Below, one piece after another: positions 24,170-32,776 of a stretch of DNA of 52,110 bases. The stretch comes from Bacteroidales bacterium (lineage in GTDB: Bacteria; Bacteroidota; Bacteroidia; Bacteroidales; UBA3663). The notes under the pieces are model-generated. The model ran no database searches and was not told the origin of the DNA. It saw only the letters and a list, made by a program, of their open reading frames with translations. Location of the stretch: contig JAFZBE010000049.1 of the NCBI GenBank assembly GCA_017561935.1, positions 1 to 52,110 on the forward strand, read 5' to 3'. Each line of letters opens with the position of its first letter. The first letter of the stretch is position 1. The translations under genes were made by a program, and so were the position numbers.

Positions 24170-24628
24170 ATGTTCGAGAAAGACTCCCCGCACTTATCTG
24201 TTCGACTCGCCCATGCTTTTCTGGGTATCATGTTGCTGCTGCTTCTTACGTTCATCGTATGCTATGCCATCACGTGGGGTGCGAGTACAGGGTCTTATGA
24301 CGAATTCAGTTCGCCGCACCCATCGATCACCACGCGTGGTAAACTCCTGGGCATTTCCCTCATCGGCTTCGTGCTGGCCATCCCTTTCAGCTTCGCACTC
24401 AATGCCATTGCCCTTTATGTGAACCATAGAAAAATGAAGGCCTGCAGGTTCCTGCAGGCCTCGATAGTTATCGCACTAGTCGGGTTTATTGCTGTTCCCG
24501 TGATACTCTTTTTTGACAAGAATACCTCGATCAATATCATCTATGCAGTAGCTGCTGTCCCCATCGTAATGTGGCTTGTCAGCTGCTACTATCTCTTCCG
24601 GCTCAGTCTATACCCAGAATCGTCGTGA
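24170..24628 (+). CDS. Small four-helix membrane protein, unknown family
   Basis: A 152-residue protein with four hydrophobic stretches: LAHAFLGIMLLLLLTFIVCY, LLGISLIGFVLAIPFSFALN, FLQASIVIALVGFIAVPVIL and INIIYAVAAVPIVMWLVSCY. No family is recognised. The ATG lies 8 nt after the ABC-F stop, so it is probably read from the same transcript. Its 3' end overlaps the end of the opposite-strand gene by 21 bp. Confidence 0.7.
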   Translation: MFEKDSPHLSVRLAHAFLGIMLLLLLTFIVCYAITWGASTGSYDEFSSPHPSITTRGKLLGISLIGFVLAIPFSFALNAIALYVNHRKMKACRFLQASIVIALVGFIAVPVILFFDKNTSINIIYAVAAVPIVMWLVSCYYLFRLSLYPESS

Positions 24629-25072
24629 GTATTCTGGCTCCTTCTTGGCATTGCGTACGCGTAGAAGAATGCAGGCGAGAGTCATCAGGAGGAGAGCCGC
24701 ATACCATAGCCAATAACCCGCAGATAGGGAGAGTATGGCATCTTGACCTGTTTCGAAGTCGGGAATTGTCTCGCAGAAAAACAACAAGATGCCCAGGACA
24801 GGCATGGGAAGTGAAATCCAAAACAGACTTTTCGCCTTGCGAATGACGATGCATGCACAAACAACATAGAGGATGTTGGCAAGCCAACAGAGGAAGAGTA
24901 AATTCAAGCCGAAGGACATCCAGCCAAAAAGCAGAAGAAAGAACCCATGGATCTCATGGACGTCGGCCCGCACACTGACGAAGCACATCGACAGCGTATA
25001 GCACAGCAAGCTGAGAAAGAATGCTGTGTTATAACTGTGGTTTAAGAAGAAGAGTTTCTGTCGGATGTGCAT
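24608..25072 (-). CDS. Small membrane protein, unknown family
   Basis: A 154-residue protein with about four helices (AFFLSLLCYTLSMCFVSV, GFFLLLFGWMSFGLNLLFLC, ISLPMPVLGILLFFC and LWYAALLLMTLACILL). No family is recognised. Its ATG follows directly on a tract of 10-nt repeats that would form its leader. It is codirectional with trpS, 66 bp upstream, and may be co-transcribed. It is convergent and overlapping with the previous gene. Confidence 0.65.
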   Translation of the reverse strand: MHIRQKLFFLNHSYNTAFFLSLLCYTLSMCFVSVRADVHEIHGFFLLLFGWMSFGLNLLFLCWLANILYVVCACIVIRKAKSLFWISLPMPVLGILLFFCETIPDFETGQDAILSLSAGYWLWYAALLLMTLACILLRVRNAKKEPEYSRRFWV

Positions 25073-25074
25073 GT

Positions 25075-25136
25075 AAGGGGTGTGAAGGGTTTGAAGGGTT
25101 TGAGGGGTGTGAAGGGTTTGAGGGGTTCGAGGGGTT
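25075..25136. repeat. Degenerate ~10-nt tandem repeats before the small membrane protein gene
   Basis: About six units of AAGGGTTTGA / AGGGGTGTGA / GGGGTTCGA in series fill the whole space between the trpS stop and the ATG of the next gene. Purines and T dominate one strand. Confidence 0.85.
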
Positions 25137-25138
25137 AT

Positions 25139-26137
25139 TTAGAACATGCGGATGCCCATGATTTCGCGCATCTGACGGGTAATCTCATGCACGATGGGGC
25201 GCACTTTTTCTGCTCCCATCAGACGAACCTTGTTGAGGTAGTCGGTGTCGGCATAAAGTTCCTCGTAGCGCTCACGGATGGGACGTGTCACCTTGAGCAC
25301 GTCTTCGGCAATCTGCATCTTGAGGTCGCCATAGCGAATCGAACAGTCGTTCCATGCGGCGAGGAACTGATCATATACCTCCTGCGTGCTGGTGAGCTTG
25401 AGGAAGTAGAAGAGGTTCTTGATGGGTTCGCTCATCTCGGAATTGGGTTCCGTGGGAGTCATATCGGTGACAGCCTTCTTGAACTTCTTGATAACGGTCT
25501 TGTCGTCGTCGTTGATGTAAATGCAGTTGCCTTCACTCTTGCCCATCTTGCCGCTGCCGTCGAGGCCAGGAATCTTGATAGGTTCGCCTTTGGCTTCGTA
25601 GGGATGTGGCTCGATGAAGAAATCAACCTTGTAGTAATGGTTGAAGCGGACGGCGAAGTTGCGTGCCATCTCGAGGTGCTGCAACTGGTCCTTGCCTACG
25701 GGCACGTAGTTTGCCTTGTGCTGAAGGATGTCGGCAGCCATGAGCACGGGATAGGTGAGCAGGCCGGCGTTGACATTGTTGGGGTTCTTGCGCGCCTTGT
25801 CCTTGAAGGCAACGGTCTTCTCAAGTTCGCCCAGATAGGCATGCATATTGAGCAAGGTGTAGAATTCGCAGGTTTCGGGTACGTCGCTCTGCACATAGAC
25901 CATACATTTCTCGGGATCCATGCCGGCAGCAAGGTATTCGGCCAGGATGCTGCGTATGTTGGCGTTGAGGGCTGTCGGGTCGGGAGCGGTAGTCAGCGAA
26001 TGATAGTCGGCAATGAAATAACGGCAGTCGTAGTCGTTCTGCATGTCAACAAAGTTGCGCAATGCGCCATAGTAGTTTCCGAGGTGCAGATGCCCGGTGG
26101 CACGAATGCCACTCAGGACGATGGGTTTCTTTTCCAT
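25139..26137 (-). CDS. trpS: Tryptophanyl-tRNA synthetase
   Basis: A 332-residue class I aminoacyl-tRNA synthetase that charges tRNA-Trp. The HIGH-type motif is GHLHLGNYYGA (15-25) and the KMSKS-type motif is KMGKSEGN, preceded by GLDGSG. DYHSLTT and GKDQLQHLEMARN are the usual Trp and ATP site segments. The length agrees with bacterial TrpRS. It is 27 nt downstream of the IMPase-type gene and probably shares its promoter at 27019-27050. Confidence 0.96.
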   Translation of the reverse strand: MEKKPIVLSGIRATGHLHLGNYYGALRNFVDMQNDYDCRYFIADYHSLTTAPDPTALNANIRSILAEYLAAGMDPEKCMVYVQSDVPETCEFYTLLNMHAYLGELEKTVAFKDKARKNPNNVNAGLLTYPVLMAADILQHKANYVPVGKDQLQHLEMARNFAVRFNHYYKVDFFIEPHPYEAKGEPIKIPGLDGSGKMGKSEGNCIYINDDDKTVIKKFKKAVTDMTPTEPNSEMSEPIKNLFYFLKLTSTQEVYDQFLAAWNDCSIRYGDLKMQIAEDVLKVTRPIRERYEELYADTDYLNKVRLMGAEKVRPIVHEITRQMREIMGIRMF

Positions 26138-26164
26138 ATAATATATAATGTATAACTGAGTTTA

Positions 26165-26980
26165 TTACTTCACATTCTGAAGGATCACATTCACGAGGGC
26201 TTCGTTGCCGGCAGCGATCGAGACGTTGCGGTCCTCGCGGATGTTGCGAACCACACCACCGGCCTCTTCGATAATGAGTGCGCCTGCGCAGCAATCCCAT
26301 GGCTTGATATTGAGCTCCCAATAGCCGTCGAGCATTCCGGCAGCCACGCAACAGAGGTCGTAAGCTGCTGCTCCCATACGACGTAGTCCACGCAGTTGGG
26401 GCAACATGCGGCAGAAATTGTCCAGGTTGTTCTTGTCGCTGCCCACAGTCCCCTTGTCGTAGGGGAATCCGGTGGCAAGGATGCATTGGTCGAGCTCGGT
26501 TTTGCGGCTAACGCGAATGCGGCGTCCGTTCCACTGTGCCCCTTCGCCTTTGACGGCCGTAAAAAGGTCGTCCATCTTGGGTGCATAGACCACACCTACC
26601 ACGGTCTCGCCCTTGTGTTTCACACCGATGCTGACGCAGAAGATGGGCAGACCTTGTGAATAGTTATTGGTGCCATCAAGGGGATCGACGACCCATTCCC
26701 AGTCGCTGTTGGGCTTCTGGTGCAGGCCTGTCTCCTCGCCAAGGATGCTATGGTTAGGGTAGATGGAGGTAATTCGTTCGATAAGCAGTTTCTCGCATGC
26801 CTTGTCAACCTCGGTCACCAAGTCGTGCATCGAACTCTTGGTCTCGATGCCGAGATGACGGCTCCGAAACTTTTCCATCTGCAACTTTCCGGCTTGCATA
26901 GCCCAGTCGATGGCGTATTCGAGTATTGTGTTGGCGTCCTCCGAGTTGCCTCGCCTGGCAAATGGGTTCGGTAGTATCAT
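26165..26980 (-). CDS. Inositol monophosphatase family protein (SuhB/CysQ type)
   Basis: A 271-residue magnesium-dependent phosphatase. The metal-site motifs are GEET (Glu of the first site), WVVDPLDGTNNY (core DPxDGT) and PWDCCAGALIIEEAGG (WDxxAG). DLVTEVDKACEKLL precedes them. The substrate could be inositol phosphate, 3'-phosphoadenosine phosphate or another sugar phosphate; motifs alone do not decide. The ATG is 32 nt after the expected transcription start. It is the first gene of an operon with trpS. Confidence 0.9.
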   Translation of the reverse strand: MILPNPFARRGNSEDANTILEYAIDWAMQAGKLQMEKFRSRHLGIETKSSMHDLVTEVDKACEKLLIERITSIYPNHSILGEETGLHQKPNSDWEWVVDPLDGTNNYSQGLPIFCVSIGVKHKGETVVGVVYAPKMDDLFTAVKGEGAQWNGRRIRVSRKTELDQCILATGFPYDKGTVGSDKNNLDNFCRMLPQLRGLRRMGAAAYDLCCVAAGMLDGYWELNIKPWDCCAGALIIEEAGGVVRNIREDRNVSIAAGNEALVNVILQNVK

Positions 26981-27018
26981 ATATCGAGTTTATAAATATG
27001 GTTGCAAATATTTGGGTG

Positions 27019-27050
27019 CAAAGATACATACTTTTCATCGATTATCCAAA
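27019..27050 (-). promoter_or_regulatory. Promoter of the IMPase-trpS operon
   Basis: On the minus strand TTTG (27047-27050), 20 nt, TATCTTTG (27019-27026). Confidence 0.8.
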
Positions 27051-27137
27051 TTTTAATGACAAAAACACGTTCGGAGAAACATTTTTTGAGCGAAATGCAA
27101 GGCATGACGTTCTTTTCAAAAAAATTGAGGTCGAAAA

Positions 27138-27169
27138 TTTGGAATGTTCAACGAAAGTTGCTATCTTTG
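27138..27169 (+). promoter_or_regulatory. Promoter of the Nudix-mtaB operon
   Basis: TTTG (27138-27141), 20 nt, TATCTTTG (27162-27169), divergent from the IMPase promoter. The ATG at 27205 lies about 30 nt after the expected start. Confidence 0.8.
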
Positions 27170-27204
27170 CGCCAATATTTTTGATACGTCATTTTTCTTA
27201 TTGT

Positions 27205-27744
27205 ATGATTGACTTACATTATCCTGACAAGAAGGAAAAGATTGAGATGTTCCCGCTTATCGACGATGAGGGGAACGTGATGGGCCGTGCAAGCCGTGCT
27301 TATTTCCATGGTGGGTCGATGGCCCTGCATCCCGTTGTGCATCTGCATATTACCGACCTGCAGGGACGCATCTTTTTACAGAAGCGTTCGATGAACAAGG
27401 ACATTGCCCCCGGTCGCTGGGATACTGCTGTGGGCGGACATGTCTCCTTTGGCGAAGGCCTTGAGGAAGCTGTGCGGCGTGAGGCACATGAGGAACTTGG
27501 ACTGCGTTTCCGCACCGAGCCACGTTTTCTTTTCCAGTACATCTGGGAGTCGGAGCGTGAACGCGAACTGGTCACGTCGTTTCACATCGTTTATAATGGC
27601 CGCATTGTGCCCAATAGTGAGGAGATTGACGAAGGTCGTTTCTGGACCTACGAGGAACTACGTCACGAGTTGGGTCGTGATGTCTTCACCCAGCAGTTCG
27701 AGCAGCAGGAGTATCGTCACTTGATCCGTTCACTTTGCCTGTGA
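27205..27744 (+). CDS. Nudix hydrolase (IDI-like architecture)
   Basis: A 179-residue protein. The Nudix box GHVSFGEGLEEAVRREAHEE plus LGL fits Gx5Ex7REUxEExGU in full. EKIEMFPLIDDEGNVMGRASR before it and HPVVHLHITDLQGRIFLQKRS give the layout of isopentenyl-diphosphate isomerase-like Nudix proteins, which are widespread and of uncertain substrate. Starts upstream of the ATG at 27205 would include the promoter. It overlaps the mtaB start by 4 bp (GTGA). Confidence 0.9.
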   Translation: MIDLHYPDKKEKIEMFPLIDDEGNVMGRASRAYFHGGSMALHPVVHLHITDLQGRIFLQKRSMNKDIAPGRWDTAVGGHVSFGEGLEEAVRREAHEELGLRFRTEPRFLFQYIWESERERELVTSFHIVYNGRIVPNSEEIDEGRFWTYEELRHELGRDVFTQQFEQQEYRHLIRSLCL

Positions 27745-29069
27745 AAAGGGTTGCCTATTATACCCTTGGTTGCCGCTTGAACTTTGCCGAGACCTCGACG
27801 CTGGCCTACCGTCTTCAGCAGCTTGGCTTTGTGAAGATCAATCCCAGAAGCGATGAACAGGCCGATCTCGTGGTGGTCAACACCTGTGCAGTGACCGAGC
27901 AGGCTACGGCAAAAAGCCGCCAGCAGATCAATAAACTGGTGAGCGAACATCCGAATGCCTTTGTTGTCGTGACAGGTTGTTATGCTCAGATCGAACCCGA
28001 GCAATTGGCTGACCGCGTGAAGGGCATCGACCTCATTGTGGGCACCGAGTATAAGGGCGACAATATCCTGACCTTGCTTGGTGACCTCTCGAAGCGCGAC
28101 GAGCCGCTGGTTTATCGTACGCAGTACAAGGACATACATACCTTCCACGGAGGGTGTTCGGCTGATGACCGCACCCGCCATTTCCTAAAGGTACAGGACG
28201 GATGTGACTATTTCTGCACCTATTGCACCATTCCTTTGGCTCGTGGACGCAGCCGAAACGGAAGTATCGCCGAACTCGTCGAGATGGCTCGTGACGTGGT
28301 AGCCAAGGGCGGCAAGGAGATTGTTCTCACGGGAGTCAACATCGGAGACTTCGGGCGTTCTACCGGCGAGAGTTTCTTTGACCTATGCCGTGCCCTTGAT
28401 GGGGTGGAGGGTGTCGAGCGTTACCGTATCGGAAGCATCGAGCCCAACCTCCTTACCGACGAGTTGATTCATTGGATTGCCGAGGATAGTCAGCGCTTCT
28501 CTCCCCATTTTCACATCCCTCTACAAGCGGGTACCGACGAGGTATTACGGCTCATGCGCCGGCGTTACGACACTTCGCTCTTTGCCCGTAAGGTAGAACT
28601 CATACGCACGATTATCCCCGATGCCTTCATTGGCGTGGATGTCATGGCGGGAATGCGTGGCGAGACGGCTGAGCTTTTTGAACAGGGTTTTCAGTTCATT
28701 CAGTCGCTTCCCGTCAGTCAGCTCCATCCGTTCACCTACAGTGAGCGTTCTTCCACTCGTGCTCTCGACATCAAGCCTATTGTCCCCATGCCTGAACGCC
28801 ATGAGCGCACAGCTCGACTTGTGGCACTCAGCGATCAGAAGCTTCGCACCTTCTACTGCCAGCAGATGGGCTGCATGCGCCGGGTGCTTTGGGAACAGCC
28901 GCCCCTTCAGAAAGATGGTATCTACGCACCGATGCACGGATTCACCGATAACTATATCCGTTGTCAGCGACCCTATGACGCTGCTCTGGTCAATGTCTGC
29001 CAGCAGGAGACTTTGAGCCGTGAGCTGATCGAAACCAATCAGGGACCAGCTATTTTGATCGATCGATAA
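27741..29069 (+). CDS. mtaB: tRNA t6A37 methylthiotransferase MtaB
   Basis: A 442-residue radical-SAM enzyme that adds a methylthio group to N6-threonylcarbamoyladenosine at tRNA position 37. The N-terminal domain has TLGCRLN, NTCAV and TGCYAQ with the three Cys of the auxiliary cluster. The radical-SAM motif is CDYFCTYC (Cys155, 159, 162). The C-terminal TRAM-like region is short, as in MtaB rather than MiaB. The GTG overlaps the Nudix stop; a TTG two codons earlier is possible but less likely. Confidence 0.93.
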   Translation: MKRVAYYTLGCRLNFAETSTLAYRLQQLGFVKINPRSDEQADLVVVNTCAVTEQATAKSRQQINKLVSEHPNAFVVVTGCYAQIEPEQLADRVKGIDLIVGTEYKGDNILTLLGDLSKRDEPLVYRTQYKDIHTFHGGCSADDRTRHFLKVQDGCDYFCTYCTIPLARGRSRNGSIAELVEMARDVVAKGGKEIVLTGVNIGDFGRSTGESFFDLCRALDGVEGVERYRIGSIEPNLLTDELIHWIAEDSQRFSPHFHIPLQAGTDEVLRLMRRRYDTSLFARKVELIRTIIPDAFIGVDVMAGMRGETAELFEQGFQFIQSLPVSQLHPFTYSERSSTRALDIKPIVPMPERHERTARLVALSDQKLRTFYCQQMGCMRRVLWEQPPLQKDGIYAPMHGFTDNYIRCQRPYDAALVNVCQQETLSRELIETNQGPAILIDR

Positions 29070-29085
29070 TCTTCATTACTCCGTT

Positions 29086-30951
29086 ATGAACACTTTATCC
29101 AAGCTATTATTTTCGTTTGTTTTGCTCATCTTTGCCACCGACATGCGTGCCCAGCTCTACGATGTTGTCGTGGCACAGGACGGCACAGGCGACTATCTTA
29201 CCATCCAGGATGCCATACTGTCTATACGCGATTATAAACCCGAAGGTCGCCAGCGTATTCTCGTAAGGAAGGGGACTTACGAGGAGAAGGTCATCGTGCC
29301 CACCTACAAGACCAATATCTCGCTCATCGGCGAGGATCGCGACGAATGCATCCTCATTTGGCACGACCATGCCAATCTGCAGAATACCGGCCGATTCGAG
29401 GGCGTAGTGCTCGGTTCGATTGCAGATGCGATGGGGCAAGACAATCACCGCGTCAAGGGCAGCGACCGCGGACATCGCACAGGCACTTTCGAGAGCTACA
29501 CGCTGCTTGTGCTGGGCGAGGGCTTCGAGTGCGAGAATATGACCATTGTCAACGATGCCATGACCCATTACAACCCCGATTGGTACAACACACGTTCCAA
29601 TGCGGCCAAGGTTGGACAGGCTGTTACGGTACACTGCGAGGGCGATCGTTCCGTCTTCCGCAACTGCCACATCCACGGTTTCCAGGACACGGTTTTCACA
29701 GGCAATGCGCGTTCTCGTCAGATCTTTTACGGTTGTTATATCGACGGAACGGTCGATTTCATCTTCGGTCCTGCCACCGTGTGGTTTGAGGATTGTGAGA
29801 TTCGTTCCATCGGTGATGGCTACCTCACAGCCGCCTCGACTCCTGCCGAGAATCCTTACGGCTACGTCTTCAAGCATTGCAAGGTCACGGCAGACCCCAA
29901 GGTCAATGGTGTCTATCTTGGCCGTCCGTGGCGTAACTGGGCCAATGTAATCTTCATGGAGTGTGAACTTCCCGCTGTCATTCGTGAGGCCGGCTGGCAC
30001 AACTGGGGTGACCCCGCACGTGAACTGACGGCTCGCTATGCAGAATATCACAACACTGGCGCAGGAGCCGACATCTCGAAGCGCGTGGCTTGGTCACGCC
30101 AGCTCACCGATGCCGATGCTGCCAAGGTAACACTTGAGAACGTGATGCATACTTCGGGCAACCAATGGACATCAAATGTGCGTGCTGTCTCGTTCGATGC
30201 CGTTGTTCAATCCTTCTACGACTACAACTCTAGCCATGGTCATGCTGCCCGTTATGTGGGAGGTACTCTTGAACCTCATCCTTTGCCTGCTGATGTCGAG
30301 AAGTTTGTCGAACCGCTTGTCATCAACCTCGATTCGGTCGATTGCACGACCTTTGTGGAGTATGTCAGCGCAGCCGTTCTGGGACGTACCACGTTCACTT
30401 ATGAAGGCGACTCCATCTTATGTCGCTTCGTGCAGGCTTTACGCTATCGTGATGGCAAGCGCGGCAACTATGCCACGCGTAATCATTACTTCACCGACTG
30501 GATCCTCAACGGCGAGGAGCAGGGCCTTATGACCGAAGTTACTCCTTCGCTCACCGGTGCCCGTCAGCAGCAGAAACCCATCAACTTCATGACTGCCAAC
30601 ACACGTTACTATCCGCAGCTCCAGCAGAGTCAGAAGATGAAAATGGACATTCGTGAGGTCGAGAACTACCTCAGCAAGCAATTCACCTATTTCGTTCCGT
30701 CGGCACAGATTTTCCAGTGCTACGATGAACTTCATCATGGCGATATTGTGGCATTTGTCACAGGTACAATGGGTCTCGACGTCCAGCATGTAGGTTTCGT
30801 ATGGAAACCTGAAGGCACGAAAATGCCTCGACTCCTCCATGCCAGTTCGGCAAAGGGCAGCGTAGTGGTGAGTGATTTGTCGCTCCAGGACTATGCTATG
30901 AATGCAAAGAATTGCAAGGGAATCCGGATCGTTCGACTTAATGTCGAATGA
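29086..30951 (+). CDS. Secreted pectinesterase (CE8) fused to a DUF1460 domain
   Basis: A 621-residue exported protein. The signal peptide ends near MRAQ (residue 23). Residues 25-350 are a pectin methylesterase right-handed beta-helix with the active-site set Gln178, Gln200-Asp201 (GFQDTVF), Asp224 (DFIFG) and Arg280/Trp282 (LGRPWR). Residues about 365-621 match DUF1460, a papain-like (NlpC/P60-related) family typified by Bacteroides proteins that resemble N-acetylmuramoyl-L-alanine amidases. VDCTTFVE gives Cys420, and QHVGF gives His568. Both halves look complete and active. One half removes methyl groups from pectin; the natural substrate of the other is probably a peptidoglycan stem peptide or amide. 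A second TTG/ATG or frameshift that could separate the domains is not seen. It begins 16 nt after mtaB. Confidence 0.9.
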   Translation: MNTLSKLLFSFVLLIFATDMRAQLYDVVVAQDGTGDYLTIQDAILSIRDYKPEGRQRILVRKGTYEEKVIVPTYKTNISLIGEDRDECILIWHDHANLQNTGRFEGVVLGSIADAMGQDNHRVKGSDRGHRTGTFESYTLLVLGEGFECENMTIVNDAMTHYNPDWYNTRSNAAKVGQAVTVHCEGDRSVFRNCHIHGFQDTVFTGNARSRQIFYGCYIDGTVDFIFGPATVWFEDCEIRSIGDGYLTAASTPAENPYGYVFKHCKVTADPKVNGVYLGRPWRNWANVIFMECELPAVIREAGWHNWGDPARELTARYAEYHNTGAGADISKRVAWSRQLTDADAAKVTLENVMHTSGNQWTSNVRAVSFDAVVQSFYDYNSSHGHAARYVGGTLEPHPLPADVEKFVEPLVINLDSVDCTTFVEYVSAAVLGRTTFTYEGDSILCRFVQALRYRDGKRGNYATRNHYFTDWILNGEEQGLMTEVTPSLTGARQQQKPINFMTANTRYYPQLQQSQKMKMDIREVENYLSKQFTYFVPSAQIFQCYDELHHGDIVAFVTGTMGLDVQHVGFVWKPEGTKMPRLLHASSAKGSVVVSDLSLQDYAMNAKNCKGIRIVRLNVE

Positions 30952-30971
30952 TATCCCCTAACTATAGAATA

Positions 30972-31010
30972 AAGATGCCAACAGGTCAAACGACTTGTTG
31001 GCATCTTTTT
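30972..31010. terminator. Bidirectional terminator between the pectinesterase gene and radC
   Basis: AAGATGCCAACAGGTC and GACTTGTTGGCATCTT form a 16-bp stem (one G-U) with loop AAAC, followed by TTT on the plus strand and TTATTCT on the minus strand. It separates the convergent genes. Confidence 0.9.
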
Positions 31011-31026
31011 CGAAAATAACAATCAC

Positions 31027-31728
31027 CTACAGTTCACCATTGTCGTGGAACGAGTAGTATTCGCTGTCGGCAATGATGATGTGGTCGAGCAAACGAATCC
31101 CGAAGAGGGCGAGGGCTTGCTGTGCGGCAGCCGTCATCTGCCGGTCGGCTCGACTTGGACGACACGCACTGTGAGGGTGGTTGTGGCAGAGCGCAACGTT
31201 CGAAGCCATATACTGCAGTGCGGGACGCACAATTTTCTTGATGTCGGCACTGGCACTGTCGGTACCGCCTACACCAATCTCTTCGCGTGCCAATATCTTG
31301 CCGTTCTTCGACGTGTAGAGCGCCCACAGTTCTTCATGGTCAAGGATCGACATCCGCTTGTCAAATTGGGCGAAAATGGTATCGCTTCCGCTGATAATCT
31401 GTGCATTCAAGATGTTGATCTGGTGTTGCTTTTCCATGCGTCGTCCCAGTTCCAGGGCCGCACGTATAGTGCAGGCCTTAGCTGGACCGATGCCTTTCAA
31501 GACCTCATGGTTGCTGCCATCATCACTGGGAATGAGGGCGTAATGCAGCTTCTCAAGGTCGCCACGACATTGCGACAAAACATCGCGGGCAATGTCCAAA
31601 ACGGTACGCCCTTTCTGTCCGGTATTTATGAGGATGGCCAACAGCTCAGCATCCGTAAGGGACTCCTCGCCATTGGCCATCATCTTTTCTCGCGGACGGT
31701 CCTCCAGGGCCCAATCCTTGACTGTCAT
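31027..31728 (-). CDS. radC: RadC family JAB/MPN protein
   Basis: A 233-residue protein. An N-terminal helix-hairpin-helix region (LKGIGPAKACTIRAALELGRR shortened here to its core GIGPAKA) is followed by the MPN domain with CHNHPHSACRPSRAD, the HxHx(~10)D metal site of RadC. The SGN usual after HNHP is replaced by HSA. RadC was once tied to radiation resistance, but the biochemical role is unsettled. It starts 18 nt after the efp stop, so it belongs to the efp transcript. Confidence 0.93.
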   Translation of the reverse strand: MTVKDWALEDRPREKMMANGEESLTDAELLAILINTGQKGRTVLDIARDVLSQCRGDLEKLHYALIPSDDGSNHEVLKGIGPAKACTIRAALELGRRMEKQHQINILNAQIISGSDTIFAQFDKRMSILDHEELWALYTSKNGKILAREEIGVGGTDSASADIKKIVRPALQYMASNVALCHNHPHSACRPSRADRQMTAAAQQALALFGIRLLDHIIIADSEYYSFHDNGEL

Positions 31729-31746
31729 TGTTCCGTCAGTCTGTCA

Positions 31747-32316
31747 TTATTCCTTGGCGCGCTCTACGTATGAGCCGTCACGGGTGTCAACCACAATCTT
31801 GTCTCCCTCCTTGCAGAAAAGTGGAACGAGCACGATGCCACCAGTCTCAACGGTAGCCTTGGTCAGGGTGTTGGTAGCGGTGTTGCCCTTTGCACCTGGC
31901 TCCATGTAGGTGATCTGGAGTACGGTCTTGACAGGCATTTCAGCGGTGAGGATGGTTTCGGTAGAGGCATCGCTCACGACTTCCACGATGTCGCCTTCCT
32001 TCATGTACTCTTCGCCGATAATCATCTTCTTGTCGATTGTCACCTGGTCGAAGGTCTCCTGATTCATGAAGACTGCGTCGTTGCCGTCCATGTAGAGGAA
32101 CTGGTAAGGACGATGTTCTACGCGAACGTCCTCAAGCACTTCGCCGATGTTGAAGCGACGCTCGGTAACATATCCCGAAACGACGTCCTTGAGCTTGGTG
32201 CGCATGAAGGTATTGCCCTTGCCTGGCTTAACGTGAAGGAACGAAACTACTACCTGAAGCTTGCCATCGATACGGATGACAGTGCCATTCTTAATGTCCT
32301 GTGACTTGATTGCCAT
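31747..32316 (-). CDS. efp: Translation elongation factor P
   Basis: A 189-residue factor that rescues ribosomes stalled on polyproline. It has the three beta-barrel domains: KOW-like N-domain with the loop HVKPGKGNTFMRTK (Lys in PGKGN is the position modified in other bacteria), the OB domain (YMDGNDAVFMNQETFDQ) and the C-terminal OB domain (KTVLQITYMEPGAKGNTA, TGGIVLVPLF, VVDTRDGSYVERAKE). Its length is typical. Confidence 0.97.
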   Translation of the reverse strand: MAIKSQDIKNGTVIRIDGKLQVVVSFLHVKPGKGNTFMRTKLKDVVSGYVTERRFNIGEVLEDVRVEHRPYQFLYMDGNDAVFMNQETFDQVTIDKKMIIGEEYMKEGDIVEVVSDASTETILTAEMPVKTVLQITYMEPGAKGNTATNTLTKATVETGGIVLVPLFCKEGDKIVVDTRDGSYVERAKE

Positions 32317-32362
32317 AGTTGTATTTTTGTTTTTAAGTTATTATTTTGCCATCTTGCGGGTG

Positions 32363-32394
32363 CAAAGATAGAGAAAAACATTGAGAAAAACAAA
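32363..32394 (-). promoter_or_regulatory. Promoter of efp-radC
   Basis: Minus strand TTTG (32391-32394), 20 nt, TATCTTTG (32363-32370), about 45 nt before the efp start and divergent from the rpmH promoter 27 bp away. Confidence 0.8.
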
Positions 32395-32420
32395 AATATT
32401 TGAAGAAAATCATTAAATAA

Positions 32421-32452
32421 TTTGGTAAATAGAATAATTTTACCTACTTTTG
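32421..32452 (+). promoter_or_regulatory. Promoter of rpmH
   Basis: TTTG (32421-32424), 20 nt, TACTTTTG (32445-32452). The leader before the rpmH ATG is about 55 nt. Confidence 0.8.
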
Positions 32453-32514
32453 CACCCGCTATTTGGCAATACAGTCGCGAAAACAAGTAAAAACATTATA
32501 AAAGAGTTACAATT

Positions 32515-32664
32515 ATGAAGATGACATTCCAGCCACACAACCATCGCCGTCTCCACAAGCATGGTTTCCGTTCCCGTATGGCCACCAAGAACGGTCGTCG
32601 TGTCCTCGCTGCCCGTCGTGCTAAGGGCCGCAAGAACCTTACCGTAGGTGATACCATGCGTTAA
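32515..32664 (+). CDS. rpmH: Ribosomal protein L34
   Basis: A short 49-codon gene. The product starts [20 protein letters not shown] and continues [20 protein letters not shown], the nearly invariant L34 core, ending NLTVGDTMR. It is rich in Arg and Lys and belongs to the large ribosomal subunit. In many bacteria rpmH is next to rnpA or dnaA; here it stands divergent from efp and upstream of ravA. Confidence 0.98.
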   Translation: MKMTFQPHNHRRLHKHGFRSRMATKNGRRVLAARRAKGRKNLTVGDTMR

Positions 32665-32709
32665 TTCGTCTGGCTAACGATTCGACGAGATCCCTTTTAG
32701 AGGATAAAC

Positions 32710-32748
32710 AATGACTGTCAATGAGGTTTCTCCTCTGCGACGGTCATT
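32710..32748 (+). other. Two-step hairpin upstream of ravA
   Basis: AATGACTGTC and GACGGTCATT pair (one G-U), with an inner GAGG/CCTC stem. No T run follows, so it is a weak terminator of rpmH at best, or a leader structure of ravA. An ATG at 32711 in frame with ravA lies inside this stem, which argues against that start. Confidence 0.5.
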
Positions 32749-32776
32749 CGTGTTTCTATACACATCCCCAAATGCT

